Part shown: positions 17,493-26,187 of the stretch, one piece after another
Layout of the letters: every line of letters begins with the position of its first letter
How positions within the stretch are numbered: the first letter of the stretch is position 1
Source: JBAIYU01 sp036763085
GTDB lineage: Bacteria > Bacillota > Negativicutes > DSM-1736 > Dendrosporobacteraceae
Reading direction: 5' to 3'
DNA length: 64,000 bases
NCBI RefSeq assembly: GCF_036763085.1
Contig: NZ_JBAIYU010000014.1
Location: 80,410 to 144,409, forward strand
Notes under the pieces: generated by a model
Told to the model about the DNA's origin: nothing
What the model saw: the letters and a program-made list of their open reading frames with translations, nothing else
The model's database searches: none
Program-made: the position numbers and the translations under genes

Positions 17493-18017
17493 TTGTCTGC
17501 TGTGTTCGATTTTGGTGTTAAAGGACATATAGAGGCATTGCTTTTCGCATGCGCAGAACCTTTGCCGGCAGTAAAGCTTGCAGCATTGTTAGATTTGCCA
17601 GTAGATAAGATTGTGATAATACTTGATGAAATGGTAAGTGCAATGAAGGATGACAGCAGAGGTTTGACGATTGTTGAAGTAGCCGGTGGGTATCAACTTT
17701 GCACAAAACCTGAGCTAGCATCAATTGTAGAAAGGCTTGCACATTCTCAAGAGCCGCGATTATCTTCAGCAGCATTAGAAACTCTAGCAATTGTTGCTTT
17801 TCGCCAGCCAATTACCAGACTGGAAATTGAGTCAATAAGAGGGGTTAAAACTGACAAGGTTATCGCCAATTTAGTTGAGCGCGGCCTTATCAAAGAGGTT
17901 GGCCGAAAAGAAGCTATTGGGCGGCCAATCCTGTACGGCACAACCGAAGATTTTTTAAAGTGTCTTGGTTTAAATAGTCTTGAGGATTTACCTACTTTAC
18001 CTGACATGAATAAGTAA
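17493..18017 (+). CDS. scpB: Segregation and condensation protein B
   Basis: ScpB dimers bind ScpA in the SMC-ScpAB complex. The 174-residue protein has two winged-helix domains and the conserved LETLAIVAFRQPITR block (about 93-107). The TTG start directly abuts the scpA stop and is served by GGGGAG within scpA. A perfect palindrome terminates the unit. Confidence 0.95.
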   Translation: MSAVFDFGVKGHIEALLFACAEPLPAVKLAALLDLPVDKIVIILDEMVSAMKDDSRGLTIVEVAGGYQLCTKPELASIVERLAHSQEPRLSSAALETLAIVAFRQPITRLEIESIRGVKTDKVIANLVERGLIKEVGRKEAIGRPILYGTTEDFLKCLGLNSLEDLPTLPDMNK

Positions 18018-18045
18018 AAGCAGCTCTCAATTGAGAGCTGCTTTT
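18016..18045 (+). terminator. Perfect 30-bp palindromic terminator after scpB
   Basis: The arms are AAAAGCAGCTCTCAA and its complement, with no separate loop and a TTTT end. Confidence 0.82.
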
Positions 18046-18166
18046 ACTTTCGAGAATATATAGTCCTTTGTATCGAATTACAAGCGTCACTGTATATTTT
18101 TTTAAATTACGCTAACAATACTATGTATGCATCATAAGTTGATAAGTCAGTCGAAGGTGGATAGCT

Positions 18167-18841
18167 ATGGTAGATTGGCTGATAGTTACGATTGCTAGTT
18201 TTGGTATAGCTTTTGTAATCAGTAGGGTGAGTATTTTTATACACTTAAGGTTCTTACGGAATTGTGATGACGACTTTATAAAGGTAGACATCTATTTACC
18301 GCGCAATATTCTTCTATATAGCATGAAAATTCCAGTCATCGAGTTGGTAAAACATAATAATCTTCCATGGATTGAGTCTGAAGTTAAAGCAGAAGAAGGA
18401 AAAACTAAGACCCATGTTAGGCGAGAAAAAAGATTTGTTAAAGTCTTTTTTAATATTTATTTTAAACACCCTCGAAGATTTAGAAAGCTAATGAGAAAGG
18501 TACGCTATTACCATAGATTATATACAAGACTTATGAACGAAATAATAAAGGCTATATATTGTGAAAAATTTTACTGGAAAACTACATTTGGATGTGATGA
18601 TGCTGCATCTACAGCAGTGGTGACAGGTGCGTTGTGGTCAGTAAAGTCACTACTTGTGAACTATTTACAGAGTCGAACGAATTTTAAGGAAAAGCCAGTA
18701 GTTAAAGTAATTCCTGCCTTTGGGCAAGAAAAGATCGATATAGAACTTCTGTGTATATTCAGTATAAAACTTGGTAATGTTATAGATGCATCTAAGCGTG
18801 TTTTATATACAAAAGCTAAGGAGGTAAAGCGCGATGGCTGA
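18167..18841 (+). CDS. DUF2953 (YtfI-like) membrane-associated protein
   Basis: The 224-residue protein has an N-terminal hydrophobic helix (about 3-23) and a basic middle. A fold in the second half (TTFGCDDAASTAVVTGALWSV near 143) resembles the DUF2953 family, typified by Bacillus YtfI. YtfI is found beside ytfJ, as here, where the two overlap by 8 bp. The biochemical role is unknown; association with YtfJ suggests a sporulation or germination link. Confidence 0.82.
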   Translation: MVDWLIVTIASFGIAFVISRVSIFIHLRFLRNCDDDFIKVDIYLPRNILLYSMKIPVIELVKHNNLPWIESEVKAEEGKTKTHVRREKRFVKVFFNIYFKHPRRFRKLMRKVRYYHRLYTRLMNEIIKAIYCEKFYWKTTFGCDDAASTAVVTGALWSVKSLLVNYLQSRTNFKEKPVVKVIPAFGQEKIDIELLCIFSIKLGNVIDASKRVLYTKAKEVKRDG

Positions 18842-19280
18842 ACATCCCATTCAGGGGTTAATGAAAACTGCAATGGCAAGCATTAAGGATATGGTTGACG
18901 TTAATACAATAGTTGGTGATGCAGTTGAGACACCAGACGGAACTGTTATTATACCGATTTCTAGGGTTACCTTTGGTTTTGCTGCTGGAGGGGGAGACTA
19001 TGATCCAGAAGAGGTCGAAGAGGGAGCGGATAATTCCCATACAGCTTTCGGTGGGGGCAGTGGTGCTGGCGTAAGTGTTAGACCAGTCGGATTTTTGGTT
19101 TGTTCTCCAACTACTGGAGTTAGATTTATGCCAGTAGAAGGAAATGTTGTCTACGATCGACTTATTGATATGGTGCCGCAAGCTATATCAAAGTTCCAAG
19201 ATATTATGTGCAAAAAAGATACATCAGACAAAATGGATGAGTTAGCCGAAACGGCAGAAACAAGTAAAATGCATTCGTAA
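18834..19280 (+). CDS. ytfJ: Spore protein YtfJ (GerW family)
   Basis: The 148-residue protein shows the GerW/YtfJ pattern: an MVDVNTIVGDAVETPDGTVI region, a Gly-rich middle (FGGGSGAGVSVRPVGFLV), and a PVEGNVVYDRLIDMVP stretch. Family members are forespore-made small spore proteins required for some germinant responses. AAGGAGGTAAAGCG precedes the ATG, and it overlaps the DUF2953 gene by 8 bp. Confidence 0.93.
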   Translation: MAEHPIQGLMKTAMASIKDMVDVNTIVGDAVETPDGTVIIPISRVTFGFAAGGGDYDPEEVEEGADNSHTAFGGGSGAGVSVRPVGFLVCSPTTGVRFMPVEGNVVYDRLIDMVPQAISKFQDIMCKKDTSDKMDELAETAETSKMHS

Positions 19281-19293
19281 TAAATAAAAAAGC

Positions 19294-19330
19294 CGGGCTT
19301 TCTTGAAACAGTTCAAGAAAGCCCGTTTTG
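19294..19330 (+). terminator. Terminator after ytfJ
   Basis: A perfect 14-bp stem (CGGGCTTTCTTGAA and its complement) with a 4-base loop is followed by TTTT. Confidence 0.85.
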
Positions 19331-19440
19331 ATTTGTTGTTTATAAATTAAGCAACGCATGTATTAAAAACTGTCATATATTTGTCACAATTATACAGTAC
19401 AGTTAAGTTATAGAAAATAAATTTAGGCAGGAGGAATAAC

Positions 19441-19989
19441 ATGAAGAAGAAGTATTTTATCGTTTTTGCGGCAATGCTATATCTTGTTATGTTTTCAAGC
19501 ACAGTATTAGCTTGGTCGCCAAAATTGGACGGGAAACCTGATCAATTTTTTCAAGGATCAAAAGGTTACTATATCTGGCGTGATAGAGAGGGTTTTCACG
19601 TCTGGGCATCAGCAAAAGGAAAAAGTCACGAATTTAGTGGTACGATTAAAACAGACGGTGATTTCTACCAAGTGATCGGAAGTCGGCTAGAGAAAAATGA
19701 CAAAGTCACTGTATACAACGATGTTAATGAAAGACGTTGGTTCCATTCAGATGAGAAGGGTAAGCAACAATATCGTATTAAGGGACGAGAAGTGGATTTT
19801 GATTATGATAAAATTAAATTTAAGTTTGAAACAGCTGGAGCGTCTGATGGTCTGAAATTTAAGCTCAGAAATGCAAAATATTTAGAATTTGATCTATATA
19901 TTGATGGTAATCGAGTTAAACCTAAATTAATTCATATTGGTGATGACAATTGGCACCCAGAGCGCAGCAGTTTTAGGTTGTATAATTAA
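19441..19989 (+). CDS. Secreted protein of unknown function
   Basis: This 182-residue protein has a signal peptide (MKKK, hydrophobic core, cleavage probably after VLA at about residue 24). The mature part is charged and beta-rich. It has no cysteine, and motifs such as HEFSGTIKTDGDF and LEFDLYIDGNRV suggest two related beta modules. I do not recognise an established family. AGGAGGAA precedes the ATG, and a strong bidirectional terminator follows. It stands alone between ytfJ and the dacB unit. Confidence 0.72.
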   Translation: MKKKYFIVFAAMLYLVMFSSTVLAWSPKLDGKPDQFFQGSKGYYIWRDREGFHVWASAKGKSHEFSGTIKTDGDFYQVIGSRLEKNDKVTVYNDVNERRWFHSDEKGKQQYRIKGREVDFDYDKIKFKFETAGASDGLKFKLRNAKYLEFDLYIDGNRVKPKLIHIGDDNWHPERSSFRLYN

Positions 19990-19996
19990 ATGCTAT

Positions 19997-20040
19997 AAAA
20001 AAGAACTAGTACGACTGTTACAGCCGACTAGTTCTTTTTT
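19997..20040. terminator. Bidirectional terminator
   Basis: AAAAAAGAACTAGT and its complement flank a 16-base loop that can fold further (CTGT with ACAG). The A6 and T6 ends suit both the rightward secreted-protein gene and the leftward small helical gene. Confidence 0.82.
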
Positions 20041-20112
20041 ATTGAGTTAAAAAATTCTAAAGCATATATTTGTACATTTAAATGAGTTATACAGCATATA
20101 AATTGTACTGTA

Positions 20113-20301
20113 CTAGCTTAGTTTGTTTAACTGATCTTTAATTTGAGTTGCGTGCAGAGCCTCTGCTTCAGCAAAATGACGATACATTTTCGAAACTTCT
20201 GCATTATTAATTTGCTCAGCAAAAGTTTGGTAATCACGGACTAATTCTTGCTTTTGAGTTAAAGTTGTACGTAGTGATGTTTTAATATCTAACATTTCCA
20301 C
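20113..20301 (-). CDS. Small helical protein, rubrerythrin/ferritin-like fragment-sized
   Basis: The 62-residue protein appears fully alpha-helical with two helices. Its composition (Glu, His, Gln, with MYRHFAEAEALHATQ) recalls one ferritin-like helical pair, but a full four-helix metal site is absent. GTG 20301 is chosen because AAGGAGGT is spaced 7 bases from it; ATG two codons later is also possible. It reads away from dacB. Confidence 0.6.
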   Translation of the reverse strand: MEMLDIKTSLRTTLTQKQELVRDYQTFAEQINNAEVSKMYRHFAEAEALHATQIKDQLNKLS

Positions 20302-20442
20302 ATCAATCACCTCCTTAGAATTATTTTTATTATTACCGTTTGAAGCGGTATTAATGTATGGACACTTTGACGGTTGGGAAAAACATATATATAATAGTTA
20401 TGTCATTTCAAATGATTTTTTTATGGAAAGGACATTTAAACC

Positions 20443-21582
20443 ATGATACGAAAGTGCTTTGTTTTTTTATGTTTATCTCTAACTTTGATGGGGACCGCTG
20501 TCAGTGAAGCTGGTCCAATTGAATTAACAGCTAAATCTGCTATAGTTATGGATGCCCGTACAGGGAAAGTTTTATACGCTAAAGATGCCGAAGAAAAAAG
20601 ATATCCGGCTAGTACTACCAAAATGATGACATTAATAGTAGCCCTAGAGCATGGAAATCTTGAAGACCTAGTTACAGCCAGCAGCAATGCATCAAGTACT
20701 GAAGGATCTTCCTTGTGGCTATCGCCAGGTGAACAGCTAAAAATGTTGGATATGCTATATGGCATTATGTTAATATCAGGCAATGATGCTACCGTGGCCG
20801 TAGCTGAACATATATCTGGCTCGCTCGATAATTTCGCCAAGCTAATGACTCAAAAAGCTCATGCGATCGGGGCCAAAAATACAAATTTCACAAATTCAAG
20901 CGGTCTTCCAGACCCAAACCATATTACTACAGCTCATGATTTGGCAAAAATTGCTGCCTATGGCTACAAGAATCCGTTATTTACCGAAATTATAAGTACG
21001 GAGAAAAAAATCATACCGTGGCCTGGAAAAGATCATGATCGCGAACTATATAATGAGAACAAAATGTTATGGCTTGTTGAAGGCGGCAATGGAGTGAAAA
21101 CTGGCTATACCGAAGCTGCCGGGAGATGTCTTGTTTCAGGTGCAAAAAGAAACGGTATTCAGCTCGTAGCGGTCGTTCTTGACAGTGACCATATGTGGGA
21201 AGACTCCGTGGCCTTGCTGGAATATGGTTTTAAAAATATTAAACCAGTAACCGTATTTAACAAAGGCGATATTCTTAAAACAGTTAAAGTACTAGAAGGT
21301 AAGACTGACACGATAAAATTAGTAACAAATGAAAGTATGGTTATTCCTATTTCTATTGACGGCAGTGATCAATTTGAGACAGTTATTGAGGCCCCTAATA
21401 AAATTGAAGCGCCAGTTAAGGCAGGGCAAAAAATTGGAGTTGTTCATGTTAAATATAATAATACCGAAATTGCTAAAGTAGATTTATTAGCTGCAGATAA
21501 CGTAGAACAGAGAAGCTTTTTTGGCTCGGTTTGGGGATCGGTCTGGAACTTCTTTGCTTTTTTCATCAAGAATATATCGTAA
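20443..21582 (+). CDS. dacB: D-alanyl-D-alanine carboxypeptidase (DacB type, sporulation)
   Basis: This second S11-family carboxypeptidase in the window has SxxK (S57-K60, STTK), SGN (112-114) and KTG in VKTGYTEAAG. It has a signal peptide of about 22 residues and an amphipathic C-terminal anchor. Directly downstream are spmA and spmB, the same order as dacB-spmA-spmB in Bacillus. There DacB reduces spore cortex cross-linking and the set controls spore core dehydration. The ATG follows AAAGGACA. Confidence 0.92.
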   Translation: MIRKCFVFLCLSLTLMGTAVSEAGPIELTAKSAIVMDARTGKVLYAKDAEEKRYPASTTKMMTLIVALEHGNLEDLVTASSNASSTEGSSLWLSPGEQLKMLDMLYGIMLISGNDATVAVAEHISGSLDNFAKLMTQKAHAIGAKNTNFTNSSGLPDPNHITTAHDLAKIAAYGYKNPLFTEIISTEKKIIPWPGKDHDRELYNENKMLWLVEGGNGVKTGYTEAAGRCLVSGAKRNGIQLVAVVLDSDHMWEDSVALLEYGFKNIKPVTVFNKGDILKTVKVLEGKTDTIKLVTNESMVIPISIDGSDQFETVIEAPNKIEAPVKAGQKIGVVHVKYNNTEIAKVDLLAADNVEQRSFFGSVWGSVWNFFAFFIKNIS

Positions 21583-21594
21583 TTAATGAAATTT

Positions 21595-21637
21595 AAAAAA
21601 CTTATGCTGCCATTAAGGATTGGCGCATAAGTTTTTT
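21595..21637 (+). terminator. Terminator after dacB
   Basis: AAAAAACTTATGC pairs with its complement across a loop that contains a CCA/TGG inner pair. Seven T residues form the end. Some readthrough to spmA is possible. Confidence 0.82.
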
Positions 21638-21728
21638 TGTTTTATAAGGACTGGTTGGACGTGTAGGAAGCCTATTAGTTCTAGTAAGATGGTATTTATC
21701 ATACTCTCATACGGAGGGGGTTGGTAAT

Positions 21729-22322
21729 ATGATTAATGTTATTTGGATGCTTCTTCTAGTAATAGGAATTATATACGCTGGCATAAATGGTCGGATAGAA
21801 ATAGTTACATCGAGTGCAATATCCGCAGCAGAAGGGGCTGTGACGTTGTCCTTCAAGTTAATAGGTGTCATGTGTTTATGGTTGGGGATCATGAAGATTG
21901 CTGAATTATCAGGTCTAATAAAAGTATTTGCGTATCTTCTAAGTCCAATAACACAGCTTTTATTTCCTAGTGTTCCTAGAAATCACCCAGCTATGGGGGC
22001 AATAGTCATGACTATAAGTGCAAATATGTTAGGATTAGGTAATGCGGCAACTCCGCTTGGAATTAAAGCGATGAATGAACTGCAAAAACTTAATTCTAAT
22101 AAAGATACTGCTTCAGATGCAATGTGTACACTGTTAGCATTATGTACTACTGGTTTTACGCTTGTTCCAGCAACTGTTATTGCGCTACGTTCAGCGGCTG
22201 GATCAACAGCACCAGCCGAAATAGTTGGTGCTACAATTATGGTTAGCCTAACAGCTACTGTTGTTGCGATTTTAGCAGATAGAATATTAAGATCAATCTA
22301 TACCTTGAAAGCAAGGAGGTAG
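21729..22322 (+). CDS. spmA: Spore maturation protein A
   Basis: SpmA is a polytopic membrane protein with a nucleoside-recognition (Gate) domain. The 197-residue protein contains NMLGLGNAATPLGIKAMNEL (about 97-116), the family hallmark. In Bacillus, spmA and spmB mutants make spores with poorly dehydrated cores. spmB starts 4 bp after its stop. The ribosome site is ACGGAGGGGG. Confidence 0.95.
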   Translation: MINVIWMLLLVIGIIYAGINGRIEIVTSSAISAAEGAVTLSFKLIGVMCLWLGIMKIAELSGLIKVFAYLLSPITQLLFPSVPRNHPAMGAIVMTISANMLGLGNAATPLGIKAMNELQKLNSNKDTASDAMCTLLALCTTGFTLVPATVIALRSAAGSTAPAEIVGATIMVSLTATVVAILADRILRSIYTLKARR

Positions 22323-22326
22323 CTGT

Positions 22327-22866
22327 ATGTTTGTTGAAATAAGCAGAGAGCTATCTGTATGGGCAATTCCGCTAATTTTGCTTTTTGTTCCGCTTATTGG
22401 TTATTTTCGTAAAGTGAAAGTTTATGAAGCTTTTGTCGATGGTGCTGCCGAAGGTTTTCATACAGCAATTCGAATTATGCCGTTTTTAGTTGCGATGATG
22501 GTTTCAATTAACGTTTTTAGAACTTCGGGAGCTATGGAATCATTTGTTTCTTTTTTATCTCCCGTTTTAGTTTATTTGGGTGTGCCTGCTGATTTAGTTC
22601 CGCTAGCCATAATGCGCCCGCTTTCAGGTACCGGTTCATTAGGTTTGGCAACAGAGATTTTAAATACATTTGGCCCGGATTCTTTATGCGGCAGAATTGC
22701 TTCAACAGTTATGGGCAGTACGGACACAACTTTTTATATATTGACAGTATATTTTGGTGCGGTGGGAATTAGAAAGCCGCGTTATTCGCTGTTTGTGGGG
22801 CTCTTAGGTGACTTAACCGGTTTTTTCGGTTCGATTTATTTATGTAATAAACTATTTGGGAGCTAA
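22327..22866 (+). CDS. spmB: Spore maturation protein B
   Basis: SpmB is the partner of SpmA. It is 179 residues with a Gate domain, including the MRPLSGTGSLGL block (about 98-109) and MGSTDTTFYILTVYFG (about 129-144). It is cotranscribed with spmA, with an AAGGAGGT ribosome site in the spmA 3' end. Confidence 0.95.
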   Translation: MFVEISRELSVWAIPLILLFVPLIGYFRKVKVYEAFVDGAAEGFHTAIRIMPFLVAMMVSINVFRTSGAMESFVSFLSPVLVYLGVPADLVPLAIMRPLSGTGSLGLATEILNTFGPDSLCGRIASTVMGSTDTTFYILTVYFGAVGIRKPRYSLFVGLLGDLTGFFGSIYLCNKLFGS

Positions 22867-22889
22867 ATAGAAGTTTATATCGATTGCTT

Positions 22890-22923
22890 AAGACTTGGTA
22901 CAGCCAGGTCTTATTTTATTTTT
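22890..22923 (+). terminator. Terminator after spmB
   Basis: AAGACTTGG and CCAGGTCTT (one G-T pair) enclose five bases and are followed by a T-rich run. Confidence 0.75.
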
Positions 22924-22994
22924 CCCACTGAGTGACACTTCTCACAGCAAGGAATAGACTGTAATGTGACAATGAAGAGAATGGAGGGACGTCC

Positions 22995-24275
22995 ATGATA
23001 AAAGTTATAGTAGCAGGCGGAGGTTGGGCTGGATGTGCTGCGGCAATATCTGCTGCTAAAGCAGGTGCACAGGTATTGCTGGTAGAACGTACTGATTTAT
23101 TGCTTGGTACCGGACTTGTTGGAGGTATTTTTCGCAATAACGGGCGCTATACAGCCGCTGAAGAAGCTATTGTTATGGGGGGAGGCGATCTTTTCGTAGC
23201 AATGGATGCGAACAGCCGCCATCGTTCGATTAATTTCCCTGGGCATAGCCACGCTTCTTTATACGATGTAACAACAATGGAGCCTTTAGTTAAAAAAATA
23301 CTCCAAAACTATGGAGTTGAAATTCGTACTAAAACACGTATAATTGATGTTATTAAATATGGGAAGAAGCTGCAAAGTATTGTTCTAGACGGCGGTGAAG
23401 TAATAAAAGCAGACGCGTTTGTTGATACAACAGGAACAGCCGGTCCTATGGGGAACTGCCTTACATATGGGAATGGTTGCGCTATGTGCGTAATACGCTG
23501 CCCTTCATTCGGACCACGTGTCAGTGTCACAGCTAAAGCGGACGTAAAAGAATTAATGGGCCTTAAAGATGATGGCTCGGTAGGCGCGATGAGTGGCTCT
23601 TGCAAATTAAACAAAGAATCACTTAGCCAAGAAATCAGGGAGAAACTTGATAGTGAAGGCGTTGTAGTACTAGAGATACCTGAAAGTATTAGAAAAAGCG
23701 GCTCTCTAGGCAAAAAAGCATGTACTCAGTATGCTCTTGCCGATTATGCGAGAAATCTTGTACTGTTAGATACAGGTCATGCAAAAATGATGTCCTCATA
23801 TTTCCCGCTTGACGACCTAAGAACAATACCAGGTCTAGAAAGGGCAAAATATGAAGACCCATATTCTGGCGGGATTGGTAATTCAATGCGATATATTGGT
23901 ATAGCTCCTTGCAATAATTCGCTTAAAGTTGATGGATTAGATAATTTATTCTGTGGTGGTGAAAAATCTGGTATTCTTGTTGGGCATACTGAAGCTGTAG
24001 TAACAGGTTTATTGGCTGGTCATAATGCTGTTCGCTATTGCCTTGATATGCAGTATTTAGAACTGCCTCGTTCACTAGTAACAGGTGATTTTATAGCATA
24101 TGTTCACGAACAGATGCAGCTTGAAGATGGAATGAAAGTTAGATATACTTTCTCAGGTTCTTACTATTTTGAGCGAATGAAGAAATTATCGTTATATTCA
24201 ACAAATCGAGCAGAAGTAATTGAACGGGTAGGTCTTAGCGGTTTAACAGACATTTACAATAGTTGTCTGGTTTAA
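22995..24275 (+). CDS. FAD-dependent oxidoreductase, specific substrate unknown
   Basis: The 426-residue flavoprotein begins with a Rossmann dinucleotide motif (VIVAGGGWAGCAAA). A GNGCAMCVIRCPS segment (near residues 157-169) contains three Cys that might form a redox or metal site. The FAD-binding C-terminal block NLFCGGEKSGILVGHTEAVVTG (about 316-337, read as the TrmFO/GidA-like layout) is visible. The following gene, 15 bp away, is a PyrK-like electron-transfer flavoprotein, so the two probably act together. I cannot assign a substrate. Confidence 0.75.
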   Translation: MIKVIVAGGGWAGCAAAISAAKAGAQVLLVERTDLLLGTGLVGGIFRNNGRYTAAEEAIVMGGGDLFVAMDANSRHRSINFPGHSHASLYDVTTMEPLVKKILQNYGVEIRTKTRIIDVIKYGKKLQSIVLDGGEVIKADAFVDTTGTAGPMGNCLTYGNGCAMCVIRCPSFGPRVSVTAKADVKELMGLKDDGSVGAMSGSCKLNKESLSQEIREKLDSEGVVVLEIPESIRKSGSLGKKACTQYALADYARNLVLLDTGHAKMMSSYFPLDDLRTIPGLERAKYEDPYSGGIGNSMRYIGIAPCNNSLKVDGLDNLFCGGEKSGILVGHTEAVVTGLLAGHNAVRYCLDMQYLELPRSLVTGDFIAYVHEQMQLEDGMKVRYTFSGSYYFERMKKLSLYSTNRAEVIERVGLSGLTDIYNSCLV

Positions 24276-24290
24276 ACAGGAGGTGGAATT

Positions 24291-25265
24291 ATGCTTAAAC
24301 AGTTAACAACCAGGTGTATTGACATCAATTCACCTTATTGCCCTTGTTTGCTTGCTGAGACCAATCACTGCGAATTCTGCAGTCATCTTAAAGGTGGCAC
24401 TGTTTGTGATTGTAATTGGTCAGGTGTTTGTATATTGTACGAAAAGTACTGGCAAAATAAAAGCGGTGGGAAACAAATCAAGGAGGATATGGCAATAAGA
24501 ACCGAAATAGTTACTGATTATCGCATAAAAGAAAAAATAAGTGAAAACACCTACCTGCTTGAATTTACTGTTCCAGATGAGCTTGCTCGCCAATTAGAAC
24601 GAACTGGCTCTTTCGTTTTCCTCCGGAAAGCAGTTGATCCCAAGTTCTACCATTTCCCTGTTGGTATAATGAAAGTCATAGGAAATGATATTCAGGTAGT
24701 TATTGAAACGGTCGGTCCCAAATCAGCGAGGTTAGTTCAAGGGGACGATACTCAAATGATGGTAACCGGGCCATACTATAATGGAGTACTAGGCCAACCA
24801 TGGATTGACAATATAAGGGAAGGTAAGATATTATTGGTAGCTGGGGGGATGGGGCAGGCGCCAGCATTACCTCTTGTAGATAAAATGGTAAAAAATAAAA
24901 ATGAAGTGATGGCGATACTTGCACCAGGGCATGTCCGAAAAATATTTATCAGCGAAGAATTAAGTGATTGGGGCGTGCAGGTTAATAGTGTTGCATCCAT
25001 GCGGCAGAGTGGTATTCCGTTATTACGCGAATTGTTTAATCTAAAACCTGATTTAATTGTCAGCGCTGGTCCAGATGATCAGCATTATGCAATAATATCT
25101 GCTATGCATGAATATGGTGCAAACATTCCAATGGCTGCAACAAATAACGTTACTATGTGCTGCGGCGAAGGAATTTGCGGCAGCTGCCACAAAGAAACAC
25201 GTGATAATAAACGTGTAAGGCTTTGTAAAGTACAGACTGAGTTTTCGCAGCTTATTCAGGATTAA
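24291..25265 (+). CDS. Dihydroorotate-dehydrogenase electron-transfer-subunit-like (PyrK-like) FAD/NAD protein with extra Cys domain
   Basis: The 324-residue protein has an unusual N-terminal Cys-rich domain (C9, C17, C19, C27, C30, C39, C41, C47). A ferredoxin-reductase-like FAD and NAD domain follows, with VAGGMGQAPALPLV near residue 183. The end carries a PyrK-type 2Fe-2S motif, CGEGICGSC plus a later Cys. PyrK passes electrons from NADH to a partner enzyme. No pyr genes lie nearby, and the adjacent FAD oxidoreductase is the likely partner. The start is ATG after AGGAGGTGG. Confidence 0.78.
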   Translation: MLKQLTTRCIDINSPYCPCLLAETNHCEFCSHLKGGTVCDCNWSGVCILYEKYWQNKSGGKQIKEDMAIRTEIVTDYRIKEKISENTYLLEFTVPDELARQLERTGSFVFLRKAVDPKFYHFPVGIMKVIGNDIQVVIETVGPKSARLVQGDDTQMMVTGPYYNGVLGQPWIDNIREGKILLVAGGMGQAPALPLVDKMVKNKNEVMAILAPGHVRKIFISEELSDWGVQVNSVASMRQSGIPLLRELFNLKPDLIVSAGPDDQHYAIISAMHEYGANIPMAATNNVTMCCGEGICGSCHKETRDNKRVRLCKVQTEFSQLIQD

Positions 25266-25304
25266 TTACCTTACATTTATTACAGTCATCACGAAGGAGA
25301 TAAT

Positions 25305-26033
25305 ATGTTAGAGCGTTTACAAAAAATAATCAGTCAAGCCGGAGTAGCATCTAGAAGAGAAGCTGAAAATTTAATCGAAGCTGGGCGGGTGACTGTTAAC
25401 GGTAAGGTTATCACCGAACTCGGAACAAAAGTTCAACCAGGTAAAGATAGAGTTGCCGTAGATGGTAAACTATTGAAAAGCGAAGAAAATGTATATATCA
25501 TCATGAATAAGCCCAAAGGTGTTGTTACAACAATGAAGGATCCTGACGGCAGGCAGACAGTTATTGACTATTTACGAGATATTCCTCAGAGGGTTTATCC
25601 TGTAGGCCGACTTGATTATAATACAGAAGGCTTGTTGCTTCTAACCAACGATGGCGAATTAACTCATGCACTAATTCATCCAAGCCAAAAAGTATATAAG
25701 ACCTATGTGGTAAAAGTAAAGGGAGTACCGCCAGAGGAAAAACTTGATAAACTGCGTGTTGGTATCAGGCTTGAAGATGGCATGACGGCACCGGCTAAAA
25801 TTCATTTAACTGAGATTGATCAGGAAAAAAATTCAGCAACTTTGGAATTTATAATTCATGAAGGTAAAAATCGCCAAATTAGACGGATGTGTGAGGCTAT
25901 AGGCTATCCGGTGCGGTTGCTAAAAAGGATTAAATTTGCTACATTATCCTTGCAAGGCTTGAAACGTGGGCAGTATCGTCATCTCACAGCAGCGGAATTA
26001 GATGAACTAAAAAAGCTGATAATTAAAAAATGA
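25305..26033 (+). CDS. rluB: 23S rRNA pseudouridine synthase RluB family
   Basis: The 242-residue protein has an S4 RNA-binding domain (about 1-60) and a pseudouridine synthase domain with the catalytic aspartate in GRLDYNTEGLLLL (D near 105). RluB-type enzymes modify helix 89 of 23S rRNA. In Bacillus the gene follows spmB in the chromosome, close to what is seen here. A clear terminator follows. Confidence 0.9.
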   Translation: MLERLQKIISQAGVASRREAENLIEAGRVTVNGKVITELGTKVQPGKDRVAVDGKLLKSEENVYIIMNKPKGVVTTMKDPDGRQTVIDYLRDIPQRVYPVGRLDYNTEGLLLLTNDGELTHALIHPSQKVYKTYVVKVKGVPPEEKLDKLRVGIRLEDGMTAPAKIHLTEIDQEKNSATLEFIIHEGKNRQIRRMCEAIGYPVRLLKRIKFATLSLQGLKRGQYRHLTAAELDELKKLIIKK

Positions 26034-26040
26034 TTTTTTT

Positions 26041-26069
26041 ACCCTTATTATAGTGATAAGGGTTTTTTT
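26041..26069 (+). terminator. Terminator after rluB
   Basis: ACCCTTAT and its complement with a 7-base loop, followed by seven T. Confidence 0.88.
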
Positions 26070-26187
26070 GTACTATTAGTCAGTACAAGCCTATCTAATT
26101 TAAAGTAAATCTATTCAAAGATGAATATTTAGTACCGGAATTTAAGCTAATGATATGAAATAAATAATTTTATAAAAAGGTGAGCAA

